Shown here: positions 7,173 to 15,683 of the stretch, piece by piece
Layout of the letters: each line of letters opens with the position of its first letter
Numbering within the stretch: position 1 is the first letter of the stretch
Assembly (NCBI RefSeq): GCF_001514285.1
Contig: NZ_KQ949030.1
Location: 246,634 to 310,633 of the forward strand
Reading direction: 5' to 3'
DNA from: Streptomyces sp. DSM 15324
GTDB taxonomy: Bacteria > Actinomycetota > Actinomycetes > Streptomycetales > Streptomycetaceae
Length of the DNA stretch: 64,000 nt
Notes under the pieces: model-generated
The model's input: the letters and a program-made list of their open reading frames with translations, nothing else
Told to the model about the DNA's origin: nothing
The model's database searches: none
Position numbers and translations under genes: made by a program

Positions 7173-9854
7173 TCAGCGTTGCGGCAGCGCCTGCTCCGCC
7201 CAGATCACCTTGCCCTGGGGGGTGTACCGGGTGCCCCAGCGCTCGGTCAGCTGCGACACCAGGAACAGGCCTCGGCCGCCTTCGTCGGTCGTGGCGGCGT
7301 AGCGCAAGTGGGGCGAGGTGCTGCTGCCGTCGGCCACCTCGCAGATCAGCGTGCGGTCGTGGATCAGTCTCAGGTGGATCGGCTCGCATCCGTAGCGGAC
7401 GGCGTTGGTGACGAGCTCGCTCAGGACCAGCTCCATGGTGAAGCCCAGTTCGGTCAGACCCCATGCGTCGAGCTTCTCGGTCGCCGCGGCACGCACCCGA
7501 GCGACGGCTGCCGGGTCGGGGGGCACGTCCCACTCGGCGATCCGGTCCGGCTGCACCGCATGGGTGCGGGCGATGAGCAGAGCGACGTCGTCCGCGGGGC
7601 GTTCGGGCAGCAGCGCCGCGAGCACCGCCTGGCAGCTCTCCTCCGGCGCGCGCTCGGGGTGACCCGCCAGGGCCTTGCGCAGGAGCTCCATTCCCTCGTC
7701 GAGGTCGCGGGTCCGGTCCTCGATGAGACCGTCGGTGTACAGCACGAGCTGGGAGCCTTCGGCGATGTCCAGCTCCGCGGCCTGGAAGGGCATGCCGCCC
7801 AGGCCCAGTGGTGGCCCCGGAGGCAGCTCGGGAAAGGTGACCTCTCCGTCGGGATCGACCAGCGCGGGAGCCGGGTGTCCCGCGCGTGCCATGGTGCAGC
7901 GGCGCGTCGTGGGGTCGTAGATCGCGTACAGGCAGCTGGCGCCCACGACGGCGGCGGGGCTTTCCGTGCACGCCTCGTCCTGGTCGATGCGCCCGACCAG
8001 GTCGTCCAGATGACTCAGCAGTTCATCGGGGGGCAGATCGAGCGTGGAGAAGTTGTGCACGGCGGTCCGCAGCCGCCCCATGGTCGCGGCGGCGTGCAGG
8101 CCGTGGCCGACCACGTCCCCGACGACGAGGGCCACACGGCTGCCCGGCAGGGGGATCACATCGAACCAGTCCCCGCTCACACCCGACTGGGCCGGGAGGT
8201 AGCGGTAGCCGACGTCGAGGGCACTCTGCTCGGGCAGGCCTCGCGGCAGCAGGCTGCGCTGGAGAGTGACCGCCAGGGCGTGCTCCCGTGTGTACCGGCG
8301 GGCGTTGTCGATACTGACCGCCGCACGAGCCACCAGTTCCTCCGCCAGCGAGAGCTCCTCCTGGTCGAAGGGGTCGTGCTCCTCGGAGCGCCAGAAGTTG
8401 ACCATGCCCAGGACGACACCGCGGGCCTGGATCGGAGCCGCGATGAGGGAGTGGATGCCGTAGTCCACGACGAGACCGGTGCGCTCCGGGTCCTGCAGAT
8501 GCCACCCCGTCTCGGTGGACAGGTCGGTCACCAGTTCCGAGCGGCCGGTGCCGTAGCCGCGCGCCTGGGGCGTGGAGGGCACGAAGTCGATCAGCCGGCC
8601 CTTCTCGTAGAGGGGCTGGTCGTCGCGGATACCGCATACGGCGACGCGTCTCATGTCCTTCGCCGTGCCCGCCGGTTCCTCACCGCGCAACACGGCGTCG
8701 GCCAGGTCCACGGTGACGAAGTCGGCGAAACGGGGGACGGCGATGCGGGCGAGTTCATCGGCCGTCCGGATCACGTCCAGGGTGGTGCCGATTCCCAGTC
8801 CGGCGTCGTAGAGCAGCTTCAGCCGCTCCCCCGTGATCGCGGCCCTGCCGGCCGCGGCCCGCAGCTCCGTGGAGTCGCGCAGTGTCGCGACGGTGCCCTT
8901 GGGGCCTCCGCCGTAGTCCGTGGGCCTCTGGTTGACCACCAGCAGGCGCGGTCCGGCCGCATGCACCTCGTCACTGGCCTCGCGGCCGGACCTGAGCAGC
9001 GACATCATCTCCGGTTCGAGGGCCGGCATCCGGGACACCTGCTGTCCCTCCGCGTCCGCGGGCAGCTCCAGGAGCCGCCTGGCCTCGTCGTTCGCCAGCA
9101 GCAGTCGCCCCTCGTCATCGACGATGAGCACCCCCTCGCGCACGGAGTGCAGCACGGCGTCGTGGTGCTCGTACATGCGGGTCATCTCGTTGGGGGCGAG
9201 GCTGTGGGTCTGCCGTCGCAGCCGCCTGCTCACCAGCACCGTGGCGGCGGTGGCCGCGGCGAGGGCGAACGCACCGGCAGTCAGGATGATCGGTATCTGC
9301 CGCTCCACCAGACCGGTCACGTTCTTGACCTTCAGCCCGGCGGAGACGAGGGCCACCACCTGGTTCCGGTCGTTGCGGATCGGAACCGTCGCCTGGACCT
9401 CCTCACCGAGAGGGCCGTGCACGCTTTCGGTGTAGACCTTTCCCGCCAGCGACGGCTCGATCTTCCCCACGAAGCGCTTGCCGATCCGGTCCGGAAGGGG
9501 GTGGGTGTAGCGGATCCCGTTCGTGTCCATCACGACGACGAAGTCGACGCCCGCGGCCTTGCGTCCGGCCTCCGTCAGCGGCTGCAGCACCTTGGAGGGA
9601 TCAGGCGCTCGCAGTGCCGCCAGCACACCCGGGGAGTGCGCGAACGTCTGCGCCACGGCTACGGATCTCCGCTTGGCCTCGGCGTTGGTGTCCCGCTGCG
9701 ACTGCATGACCAGCGCGAAGACGGCGAATGCCACGAGCAGCACCACCAGCGTCACCTGCATGAGGAACATCTGCCCCGCGACACTTCGCGTGTTCTTCCG
9801 CATCAGTGACCATGATCGCGATATATGTCGGAATCGGGCAAAGCGGTCATCCAT
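7173..9854 (-). CDS. Membrane SpoIIE-family phosphatase with Cache, PAS, GAF and RsbW-like kinase domains
   Basis: An 893-residue sensor-phosphatase. In order: transmembrane helix at ~29-50; an extracytoplasmic DcuS/CitA-like Cache sensor (~55-180, with VVMDTNGIRYTHPLPDRIGK); a second helix at ~187-208; a PAS domain (~235-340, GVLIVDDEGRLLLANDEARR); a GAF domain (~360-520). A PP2C/SpoIIE phosphatase follows (~545-740), with metal Asp residues in GDWFDV and VGDVVGHG. Last is a GHKL anti-sigma kinase domain (~780-885, ELVLSELVTNAVRYG). Such proteins dephosphorylate STAS anti-anti-sigma factors in response to external ligands. The first start at 9854 has only a weak ribosome site and an internal ATG at 9803 is possible. 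No partner sigma or STAS gene lies nearby. Confidence 0.9.
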   Translation of the reverse strand: MDDRFARFRHISRSWSLMRKNTRSVAGQMFLMQVTLVVLLVAFAVFALVMQSQRDTNAEAKRRSVAVAQTFAHSPGVLAALRAPDPSKVLQPLTEAGRKAAGVDFVVVMDTNGIRYTHPLPDRIGKRFVGKIEPSLAGKVYTESVHGPLGEEVQATVPIRNDRNQVVALVSAGLKVKNVTGLVERQIPIILTAGAFALAAATAATVLVSRRLRRQTHSLAPNEMTRMYEHHDAVLHSVREGVLIVDDEGRLLLANDEARRLLELPADAEGQQVSRMPALEPEMMSLLRSGREASDEVHAAGPRLLVVNQRPTDYGGGPKGTVATLRDSTELRAAAGRAAITGERLKLLYDAGLGIGTTLDVIRTADELARIAVPRFADFVTVDLADAVLRGEEPAGTAKDMRRVAVCGIRDDQPLYEKGRLIDFVPSTPQARGYGTGRSELVTDLSTETGWHLQDPERTGLVVDYGIHSLIAAPIQARGVVLGMVNFWRSEEHDPFDQEELSLAEELVARAAVSIDNARRYTREHALAVTLQRSLLPRGLPEQSALDVGYRYLPAQSGVSGDWFDVIPLPGSRVALVVGDVVGHGLHAAATMGRLRTAVHNFSTLDLPPDELLSHLDDLVGRIDQDEACTESPAAVVGASCLYAIYDPTTRRCTMARAGHPAPALVDPDGEVTFPELPPGPPLGLGGMPFQAAELDIAEGSQLVLYTDGLIEDRTRDLDEGMELLRKALAGHPERAPEESCQAVLAALLPERPADDVALLIARTHAVQPDRIAEWDVPPDPAAVARVRAAATEKLDAWGLTELGFTMELVLSELVTNAVRYGCEPIHLRLIHDRTLICEVADGSSTSPHLRYAATTDEGGRGLFLVSQLTERWGTRYTPQGKVIWAEQALPQR

Positions 9855-10357
9855 CCGGTCTTTCTAGCACTGGTCACCCCACCCCGTCACGGGCCCGACG
9901 CCGAACTGTCCTGTCCGCGACGACAATCCACCACCTCTGGCACCCCGCCGGCCCCATGAGACCACAGACACCCCGGGAGTACCAGGAGCCCCATAAGTCT
10001 CCCTAGTCAAGGCGGCGTCGGGAGCTTTCCGTGCCCTGTGATCCGCTCACCGATTCCCGGGGTCGTCGAGGGCGAGCGCGAGTCCGGCTGCGGCCCCGGC
10101 GGCGCGGTCGGCCCGCTCCTCGTCCCCCGCATCCGCGAGCGCCCGTGCCGGCGCCCCCGCGGCGTCAGCGTCCGGCCTGGTCTCGGATCGCGTCGTGGGC
10201 AGGTGAGGGCCCGCGCGCTGTGCGTGGCCGCCCGGCCGAATTTCCGCCGCCCTGCCGGCCGCCACAGGAATGCCAGACAGAAGTGTCCGGCGATCATCGG
10301 CCTCGCGACGACATTTGTACAAGACTGATGGTCGGTGGCCCAGGCATCGTCCCGCGC
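9855..10357. other. Intergenic region between phosphatase and chimeric ORF
   Basis: About 500 bases between divergent genes. Open frames on both strands are arginine/proline-rich and look compositional. No ribosome-site-supported gene, tRNA or repeat was found. It presumably contains the promoter of the phosphatase gene. Confidence 0.5.
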
Positions 10358-10894
10358 ATGGGGAACTACGACGTCAAGCAGGTGGACGGGATGCACGTGG
10401 TCCACGACGGTCCGCGACAGGCACCGCCGTTGGTGCTCATCCACGGATCGGGGGCTTCAAGCGGTTCCTGGAGCCCCGTGGTGCCGGCCCTCGCCGACCG
10501 GTATCACGTCATCCGGATCGACCTCCCGGGTCACGGCCAGTCCCCGCCCGCCTCCTCGTATGACGTGCCTGAGCAGGCGGGCAGCCTGGCTGCGGCGCTC
10601 GATGAACTCGACCTCGGTCCGATCACCCTGGTCGCGCACTCCAGCGGTGGATACAAGCACGCTGCCCAGCTGGTGCGCTTCGACCACGCCGCCCACCTTC
10701 TCGCAGCGGGCAACGCCGCAGCTTGGGTGGCGGCTGCAAGCGGCTACGTCGACCAGTCCCACCTCCACCGCGAGGTCAAGGCGTTCACCGGCGCGACGCC
10801 CACGGCCGTAGCCGCTGCGCCGTGGCTCGCGATCGACGACGTCGCGTGGCCGACTTCGTTCGCAGACGTGTCCTATCCTCTTCCAGGGGGTTGA
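10358..10894 (+). CDS. Chimeric ORF: alpha/beta hydrolase N-half joined to AraC-family HTH C-terminus
   Basis: A 178-residue frame made of two unrelated parts. Residues 1-99 are a normal start of an alpha/beta hydrolase: LVLIHGSGAS oxyanion loop, DLPGHGQS, and the nucleophile elbow AHSSGGY with Ser95-96. From residue 100 the text changes to the second half of an AraC-type DNA-binding domain: a helix (AAQLVRFDHAAHLL), then GYVDQSHLHREVKAFTGATP, the AraC signature. The hydrolase acid and histidine are lost, as is the first AraC helix-turn-helix. This looks like a deletion fusing two co-directional genes near 10652-10657. Neither function is likely to survive, so it is probably a pseudogene, though the frame is intact. 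The ribosome site is not obvious. Confidence 0.7.
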   Translation: MGNYDVKQVDGMHVVHDGPRQAPPLVLIHGSGASSGSWSPVVPALADRYHVIRIDLPGHGQSPPASSYDVPEQAGSLAAALDELDLGPITLVAHSSGGYKHAAQLVRFDHAAHLLAAGNAAAWVAAASGYVDQSHLHREVKAFTGATPTAVAAAPWLAIDDVAWPTSFADVSYPLPGG

Positions 10895-10983
10895 AGACGC
10901 CGAACGGGGTGACCGGCGCCTCCTCGGACAGGTCCACGGGACTTCGATCCACCGGCGGCTGTCAGGGGCGAGGGGGAGCCTGT

Positions 10984-12048
10984 TTGGACGTGTTCGTGTG
11001 TGCCGGGTGCGGTACGGAACTGACGGCGCCGGTGTCCCGGGTCGCCCTCCCCGTCCACACCCACCACGGGAGGTGGGAGGAACTCCACCCTCCGCTGATG
11101 GATCCCGCGACGTACGCCGTCGACCCCCGGCCCACCGGACCGCCCTGGAGGCTGTGGGAGGAGGTCGGAGCGGACGAGGCCGCTCGGCGGGGCGTGTTCG
11201 CGCCGGTGTACTGGCTGTCCTTCGGCGCGCGGAACCGGATCGTCGTCGCCCCCGGGGACTCCCGGTCCATGACCCTGATCCCCGACAGGTGCGAAGGCTA
11301 CTGCCAGGGTGTCGACGGCCGGGCCGGTCCCAACCTGGCGTGCGAGGGGTGCGGGCGGGCCGTGGCGACCCGCATGGACGACTGCGGAATGTGGCAGACG
11401 GTGTGGCTCGAGCCCGACGCGGTCGTACGCCGGCCCTCGGGGCTCCCGGCCGCTCCGCCGCCCGACTGGGACGATCTGGCACGCGCCGAACACCGCGTCC
11501 CGCCCGTCGAGGCCGACGGGTCGTGGAGCCGTCGCTGGGAGGCGGCGGTGGGCGTCGCCCTGGCCCATCTCGTGGCGGTCACCGAGGACCGCCCGGTGAG
11601 CCTCCCCGCCGGCCCCGTCGCCGAGCTGCTCGGCCCCGCCGTCGGCCGGTATCTCCCCGCCGGACCCGGGACCCGGTCCGTGGGGCTGGCCGGCCCGGGG
11701 ATCCACCTGCCCCGGCCCCGTCCCGACGTCCTCCTCGTCCCCCGCCATCCCCTCACCGGGGCGTCCTGGCGGCCACCGGGCGACGAGGGGGCCCTCGTGC
11801 CGCTGGACAGCGGGGTCTGGGCGTACCTCGCGCACCCGGGCGAGACCTCGCCGATACCCGCGACCGGGGCCCTCCCCGAGGGCGTCCTGCGCGACGACTA
11901 CCCCCAGCCGCCGCGCCCCTGGCACCCGCTGACGCCCAACGGTCACGCCTTCCAGGACACTCTCGTCCGGCTACCCGCCGTACGCTCCCCGCGGCTGCGC
12001 AGGTTCTACGACGCCTACCGCGGAGGAACGGGCCCGGTGTGCAGCTGA
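10984..12048 (+). CDS. Hypothetical protein with N-terminal CxxC zinc-ribbon-like motifs
   Basis: A 354-residue protein of unknown function. The N-terminus has a zinc-ribbon-like pair: Cys-x-x-Cys in VFVCAGCGTEL, and later CEGYC and CEGCGRAVATRMDDCG, suggesting a metal-binding module over residues ~4-135. The rest is Pro/Gly/Arg-rich with no recognised domain; no signal peptide or membrane helix is seen. The TTG start at 10984 is chosen because a GAGGGGGAG ribosome site lies ~6 nt upstream and the CxxC begins directly after it. Similar proteins are, to my knowledge, common single genes in Streptomyces. It converges on the serine hydrolase gene. Confidence 0.75.
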   Translation: MDVFVCAGCGTELTAPVSRVALPVHTHHGRWEELHPPLMDPATYAVDPRPTGPPWRLWEEVGADEAARRGVFAPVYWLSFGARNRIVVAPGDSRSMTLIPDRCEGYCQGVDGRAGPNLACEGCGRAVATRMDDCGMWQTVWLEPDAVVRRPSGLPAAPPPDWDDLARAEHRVPPVEADGSWSRRWEAAVGVALAHLVAVTEDRPVSLPAGPVAELLGPAVGRYLPAGPGTRSVGLAGPGIHLPRPRPDVLLVPRHPLTGASWRPPGDEGALVPLDSGVWAYLAHPGETSPIPATGALPEGVLRDDYPQPPRPWHPLTPNGHAFQDTLVRLPAVRSPRLRRFYDAYRGGTGPVCS

Positions 12049-12129
12049 CGGACGGCTCTGACAGGGCGTCCTGAGTGAGCGCCACGGGCGCGTGCGGACG
12101 CGGGTCCACCGGCGCGGGCCGAGCGTGGG

Positions 12130-13245
12130 TCACTGCAATCCGCTGTAGGCGGCCATGATGATCTCCATGCCGCGGTCGTCCTCCTGCTGCTCTCGGTCGA
12201 TCATCTGGTTCATGACATAGGCCACCGTCATATGTGCGTCAGGGTCGCTCGCGACCAGCGAGCCGCCCCACCCGCCCCACCCGAAGGTGTTGCCGAACTT
12301 GCCGAAGCCGTGGGTCCAGGACATCGGCGTCCGCAGAACACGGTCCTCGCCGCGGAACACCTCCTGCCACGCGGGCTCGCAGCCCTGGGGGGACAGCAGC
12401 CGCACGCCGCCGGCCGTTCCCCGGTTCGCCAGTACCGACTGGACGAGGGCGACGGAGTGAGCGTTGCCGAAGCCGTTCACCGCAGGGATCTCCGCACGGC
12501 GCCAGGCCACGGAGTTGGCGTGCTTGACCCGGATGGCGGGTCCGGTGTGCTCCCTGCGTGTGCCGTCCGGTCCGGGCGGTGCGCTGGAGGCGTACTCGTC
12601 GGTCAGTGACGGCGGCGCGATGAGCGGTGCGACGCGGTGGTCGTGCTCCGCGGAGAGCCCGATGTGGAAGTCCGCGCCCAGCGGTTTGGCGACTTCCTCG
12701 GCGAAGAACTCACCGAGGCTGCGGCCGGTGACGCGGCGGACGATCTCACCGATGAGGAACCCGAAGGTGAGCGCGTGATAGCCGGCGGCCGTTCCGGGTT
12801 CCCATTCGGGGGCCTGCGCGGCCAGTCGTGCGCCGACGCCCTGCCAGTCGTAGAGGTCCTCGACCGCGTTCAGCCCGGACAGGACCGGCAGCCCCGCGGT
12901 GTGGGACAGCACGTGCCGTACCAGCACGCTCTCCTTGCCGGCCGCGGCGAACTCGGGCCAGTAGGCGGCGACCGGCGCGGACAGATCGAGCTGTCCCCGG
13001 TCGGCCAGCATGAGCGCACACAGGGCGGTCATGTTCTTGGTCGTCGAGTTCACGGCCGTGAGGGTGTCGCGCTCCCACCGGACAGAGCGGCCCGTATCGG
13101 CGTAACCGCCCCACATGTCGACCACGGGCTCGCCGTCGAGGTAGACGGCGACCGATGCGCCCACGTCGTCCTTGCCGAGCGAAGCTGCAAGGGCCGCACG
13201 GACCGCGGCGAACCGGGGCTCGCACAGCCCCTCGATATCAGTCAT
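12130..13245 (-). CDS. Serine hydrolase (class C beta-lactamase / EstB-like family)
   Basis: A 371-residue penicillin-binding-protein-like serine hydrolase. The nucleophile motif S-x-x-K is Ser67-Thr-Thr-Lys70 (in AVNSTTKNM). The second catalytic tyrosine is probably Tyr156 in AGYHALTFGFLIGE. A glycine-rich strand near the C-terminus (GWGGWGGSLVASD) takes the place of the KTG box. There is no signal peptide, so it is cytoplasmic and more likely an esterase or transesterase than a true beta-lactamase. GGAGG lies ~8 nt before the ATG. It is divergent from an AraC regulator, separated by ~277 bp. Confidence 0.9.
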   Translation of the reverse strand: MTDIEGLCEPRFAAVRAALAASLGKDDVGASVAVYLDGEPVVDMWGGYADTGRSVRWERDTLTAVNSTTKNMTALCALMLADRGQLDLSAPVAAYWPEFAAAGKESVLVRHVLSHTAGLPVLSGLNAVEDLYDWQGVGARLAAQAPEWEPGTAAGYHALTFGFLIGEIVRRVTGRSLGEFFAEEVAKPLGADFHIGLSAEHDHRVAPLIAPPSLTDEYASSAPPGPDGTRREHTGPAIRVKHANSVAWRRAEIPAVNGFGNAHSVALVQSVLANRGTAGGVRLLSPQGCEPAWQEVFRGEDRVLRTPMSWTHGFGKFGNTFGWGGWGGSLVASDPDAHMTVAYVMNQMIDREQQEDDRGMEIIMAAYSGLQ

Positions 13246-13522
13246 GGGCGCAAGCCTCCGGTACCGCCGGGGGCTCCCGCCCGACCGTTCCCGTACGGAT
13301 TCTGTCGGGCGGGCCGCGACAGCATCGTCTCCGCGCCTGAAGGCGGCCGGACAGCCCTGCGGCCGACGGCCCGGCCGGCCCCGCGATCGGAACGCTGAGG
13401 ACGGCCCGGCCGCCGCTCGCGGCAGACTACTCCGGCGTGGGCGTGGGCCCTGGCCGCTGCGGATGCCGAGGCCGGGCGGACGTTCCCACGGGGGAAGAGA
13501 CCGGCAGGAAGGACGGATACGC

Positions 13523-14404
13523 GTGCTGGAGCGGCTGAATCAGGGCCTGGACCATCTGGAGGCCTGCCTCGACGGGGAAGTCGACGTGGCCGAGGTGGCC
13601 CGGATCGCCGCTGTGTCGGAGTACCACTTCCGGCGGCTGTTCTCCGCGCTCGCCGGGCTGCCGCTCCCGGTCTACGTGCGGCGCCGGCGGATGACACTCG
13701 CCGCGGCCGACGTGCTGGCGGGGGAGCTGACGCTGCTCGATGTCGCCGTGCGGTACGGGTACGGCTCGGGTGAGGCGTTCGCCCGGGCATTCCGGTCGGT
13801 GCACGGCATCGGGCCGGGCGAGGCCCGGCGCGCGGGTGCGGTGCTCACCGCACAGCCGCGGATGTCCTTCCGTGTCGTCGTCGAGGGCAGTACGGCCATG
13901 CGGTACCGGATCGTGGAGAAGGAGTCGTTCCGGGTCGTCGGCAGGAAGGCCCGGGTCCCCCTCGTGCACGAGGGCGTCAACGCGGCTGCCGCGGCGCACC
14001 TGCGCAGCCTTGACGAGCGGGCGATCGCACGGATGAAGGAGCTCGCCGGCCGGGAGCCGGCCGGGATCCTGTCGGCGGCGGTGTACCTGACCGACAGCCG
14101 GGAGGAGGGCGCCGAGGCCGACTACTGGATCGGCGTGGCCACCGGTCCCGAGACGGCCGCCGGGGAGCTCGACGCCCTCGACGTGCCGGCCGGGACCTGG
14201 GCGGTCTTCGACAGCCGGGGCCCCTATCCGCACGCGCTCCAGGAGCTGTGGCGGGACGTGTTCACGCAGTGGTTCCCCTCGAACCCCTACGCAAGTCGGC
14301 CGGGTCCCGAGCTCCTGCGGACGCAGCCGGTGGAGACGGGCGAAGAGACCGACGCCCAGCTGTGGATCCCGGTCGAGCGCGGCAGCGGGAGAACCGGCGC
14401 GTGA
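13523..14404 (+). CDS. AraC-family regulator with GyrI-like effector-binding domain
   Basis: A 293-residue regulator of the Rob/SoxS-plus-GyrI type. Residues ~1-105 form the double helix-turn-helix (VAEVARIAAVSEYHFRRLFS, then LLDVAVRYGYGSGEAFARAF). Residues ~125-290 form the GyrI-like/SOUL small-molecule-binding domain (RIVEKESFRVVGRKARV, WIGVATGPE, YASRPGPELLR). Such proteins sense hydrophobic or cationic compounds and often activate efflux. GTG 13523 is preceded by AGGAAGGA. It is divergent from the serine hydrolase, a possible target, and converges on the PucR gene. Confidence 0.9.
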   Translation: MLERLNQGLDHLEACLDGEVDVAEVARIAAVSEYHFRRLFSALAGLPLPVYVRRRRMTLAAADVLAGELTLLDVAVRYGYGSGEAFARAFRSVHGIGPGEARRAGAVLTAQPRMSFRVVVEGSTAMRYRIVEKESFRVVGRKARVPLVHEGVNAAAAAHLRSLDERAIARMKELAGREPAGILSAAVYLTDSREEGAEADYWIGVATGPETAAGELDALDVPAGTWAVFDSRGPYPHALQELWRDVFTQWFPSNPYASRPGPELLRTQPVETGEETDAQLWIPVERGSGRTGA

Positions 14405-14455
14405 ACATCTTCCCGGACGGCTCGCGGACCCGGTCGTGGACGGTCGACGTACGCG

Positions 14456-15595
14456 TCAGCCGACCCGGAGACCGACCGCCAGCGTCAGTTCAAGGACCCG
14501 TTGTGGTGACGCGAGATCCGGAAACAGCTCCCGCAGCTGCGCCATCCGGTACCGGACGGTCTGCGGGTGGACGAACAACGCCGCCGCCACCTCGTCGCGT
14601 CTGCCCTGGTGCAGCAGCCACGCCTGCAACGTCTCCTCCAGCCGCCGTGCGGTCGCGACCGGCACGGTCCGCAACGGTGCGAGGGCTCGGGCACGCAGGT
14701 CCGCGAACGCGTCCGCGTCGGCGCTCAGCACCAGCTCGGGCAGGTGCTCCTCGGTGTCGCGGATAGCAGAGGACAGCGAGCGGGCGCGCAGGGCTCGTGC
14801 GTACGAGGCGGACGCACGCGTCCAGGGCCGGGCCGGGCCGACCACGGCGGTGCGGTCGGTCAGCTGCCGCAACAGATGTGATCGGTCGGCATCGGGGACG
14901 AGCAGCACGCCGGTGGCGTCCGGCAGATCGTCGAGGACGAGGGTGCTCGGGTCGAGCGCCCGGTAGGCGGGCCGGGCCTGGGCGGCGGGCAGCAGGACCG
15001 CGGTCAGCGCGTCCGGAGGCTGCCACCCGGCCCGTTGCGCGGACGCCAGCAGCACGTCGGGGCCCGCGCCGGCGAGGAGGTCGCGGGCCAGGTGTTCCAG
15101 GTGGCGCTCATGGGCCCGGCCCCGGGCGGCCAGTTCGTCGGCGTGGCCCGCGGCGCTCGCTGCGGAGAGCTCGTCGATGTAGGCGAAGGTCAGCTCGGCG
15201 AACTTGGCGACCTCGGCGGCGGGCAGACCTGCGGGAACGGCACCCGCTGCCAGGCATCGCCAGGCCACGCGGGCGCCCACGCGGTAGGCGCTGAGGAGGG
15301 CGTCCATCGAACGGCCGTCGCGCACCTCGCCGCGGCCCAGCTCGTAGGCCGCGTCACCGGCGTCGCCGCCTGTGGCGTTCCCGCTCGCGAGGTCCAGGTA
15401 GTGCCCGAGGGCGGTGCGGACGGCTCGGCGGATGGTGGCGCCCATGTGACCCGACAGGGCGTTGGCGTAGGGCGGCACCTCGTCGATGATCGCCTGGACG
15501 ACCTCGTCGGCGGTGGTCTTCAGCGCGGCCCGAAGCGCGGTGACCGTCGTCTCGTCCAGGGCCGGTTCACTGACCCTGCGCATGGCATGGCTCAC
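14456..15595 (-). CDS. PucR-family transcriptional regulator
   Basis: A 379-residue regulator. The N-terminal half (~1-230) is helical and resembles the RsbR-like sensor region of streptomycete PucR proteins. The C-terminal ~55 residues are the PucR helix-turn-helix (LFVHPQTVRYRMAQLRELF). GTG 15595 is chosen: AAGGAA lies ~9 nt before it and the conserved domain begins soon after. The open frame continues upstream into the divergent promoter. The gene is back-to-back with a ferredoxin reductase and fatty-acid desaturase, so control of membrane-lipid desaturation is the natural inference. Confidence 0.88.
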   Translation of the reverse strand: MSHAMRRVSEPALDETTVTALRAALKTTADEVVQAIIDEVPPYANALSGHMGATIRRAVRTALGHYLDLASGNATGGDAGDAAYELGRGEVRDGRSMDALLSAYRVGARVAWRCLAAGAVPAGLPAAEVAKFAELTFAYIDELSAASAAGHADELAARGRAHERHLEHLARDLLAGAGPDVLLASAQRAGWQPPDALTAVLLPAAQARPAYRALDPSTLVLDDLPDATGVLLVPDADRSHLLRQLTDRTAVVGPARPWTRASASYARALRARSLSSAIRDTEEHLPELVLSADADAFADLRARALAPLRTVPVATARRLEETLQAWLLHQGRRDEVAAALFVHPQTVRYRMAQLRELFPDLASPQRVLELTLAVGLRVG

Positions 15596-15636
15596 GTCTT
15601 TTGTTCCTTGCGAATAATTCAGTCGACCAGATTCAC

Positions 15637-15652
15637 GTCCTGCGGTCAGGAC
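15637..15652. promoter_or_regulatory. Inverted repeat in PucR/reductase divergent promoter
   Basis: GTCCTG and CAGGAC form a perfect 6-bp inverted repeat around a CGGT spacer. It lies midway between the PucR start (15595) and the reductase start (15684). It is a candidate operator for the PucR regulator; binding is inferred from position only. Confidence 0.4.
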
Positions 15653-15683
15653 TTTACGCCGTGGGACACAGCAAGCTGGAGCC

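Noticed and set aside
7086..9809. 907-codon plus frame antisense to the phosphatase gene
   Set aside because: Low-information His/Arg/Gly text with no domain or ribosome site; the minus strand encodes an obvious multi-domain protein.
10007..10444. 145-codon minus frame opposite the chimeric ORF
   Set aside because: No domain; overlaps the well-supported hydrolase start on the other strand.
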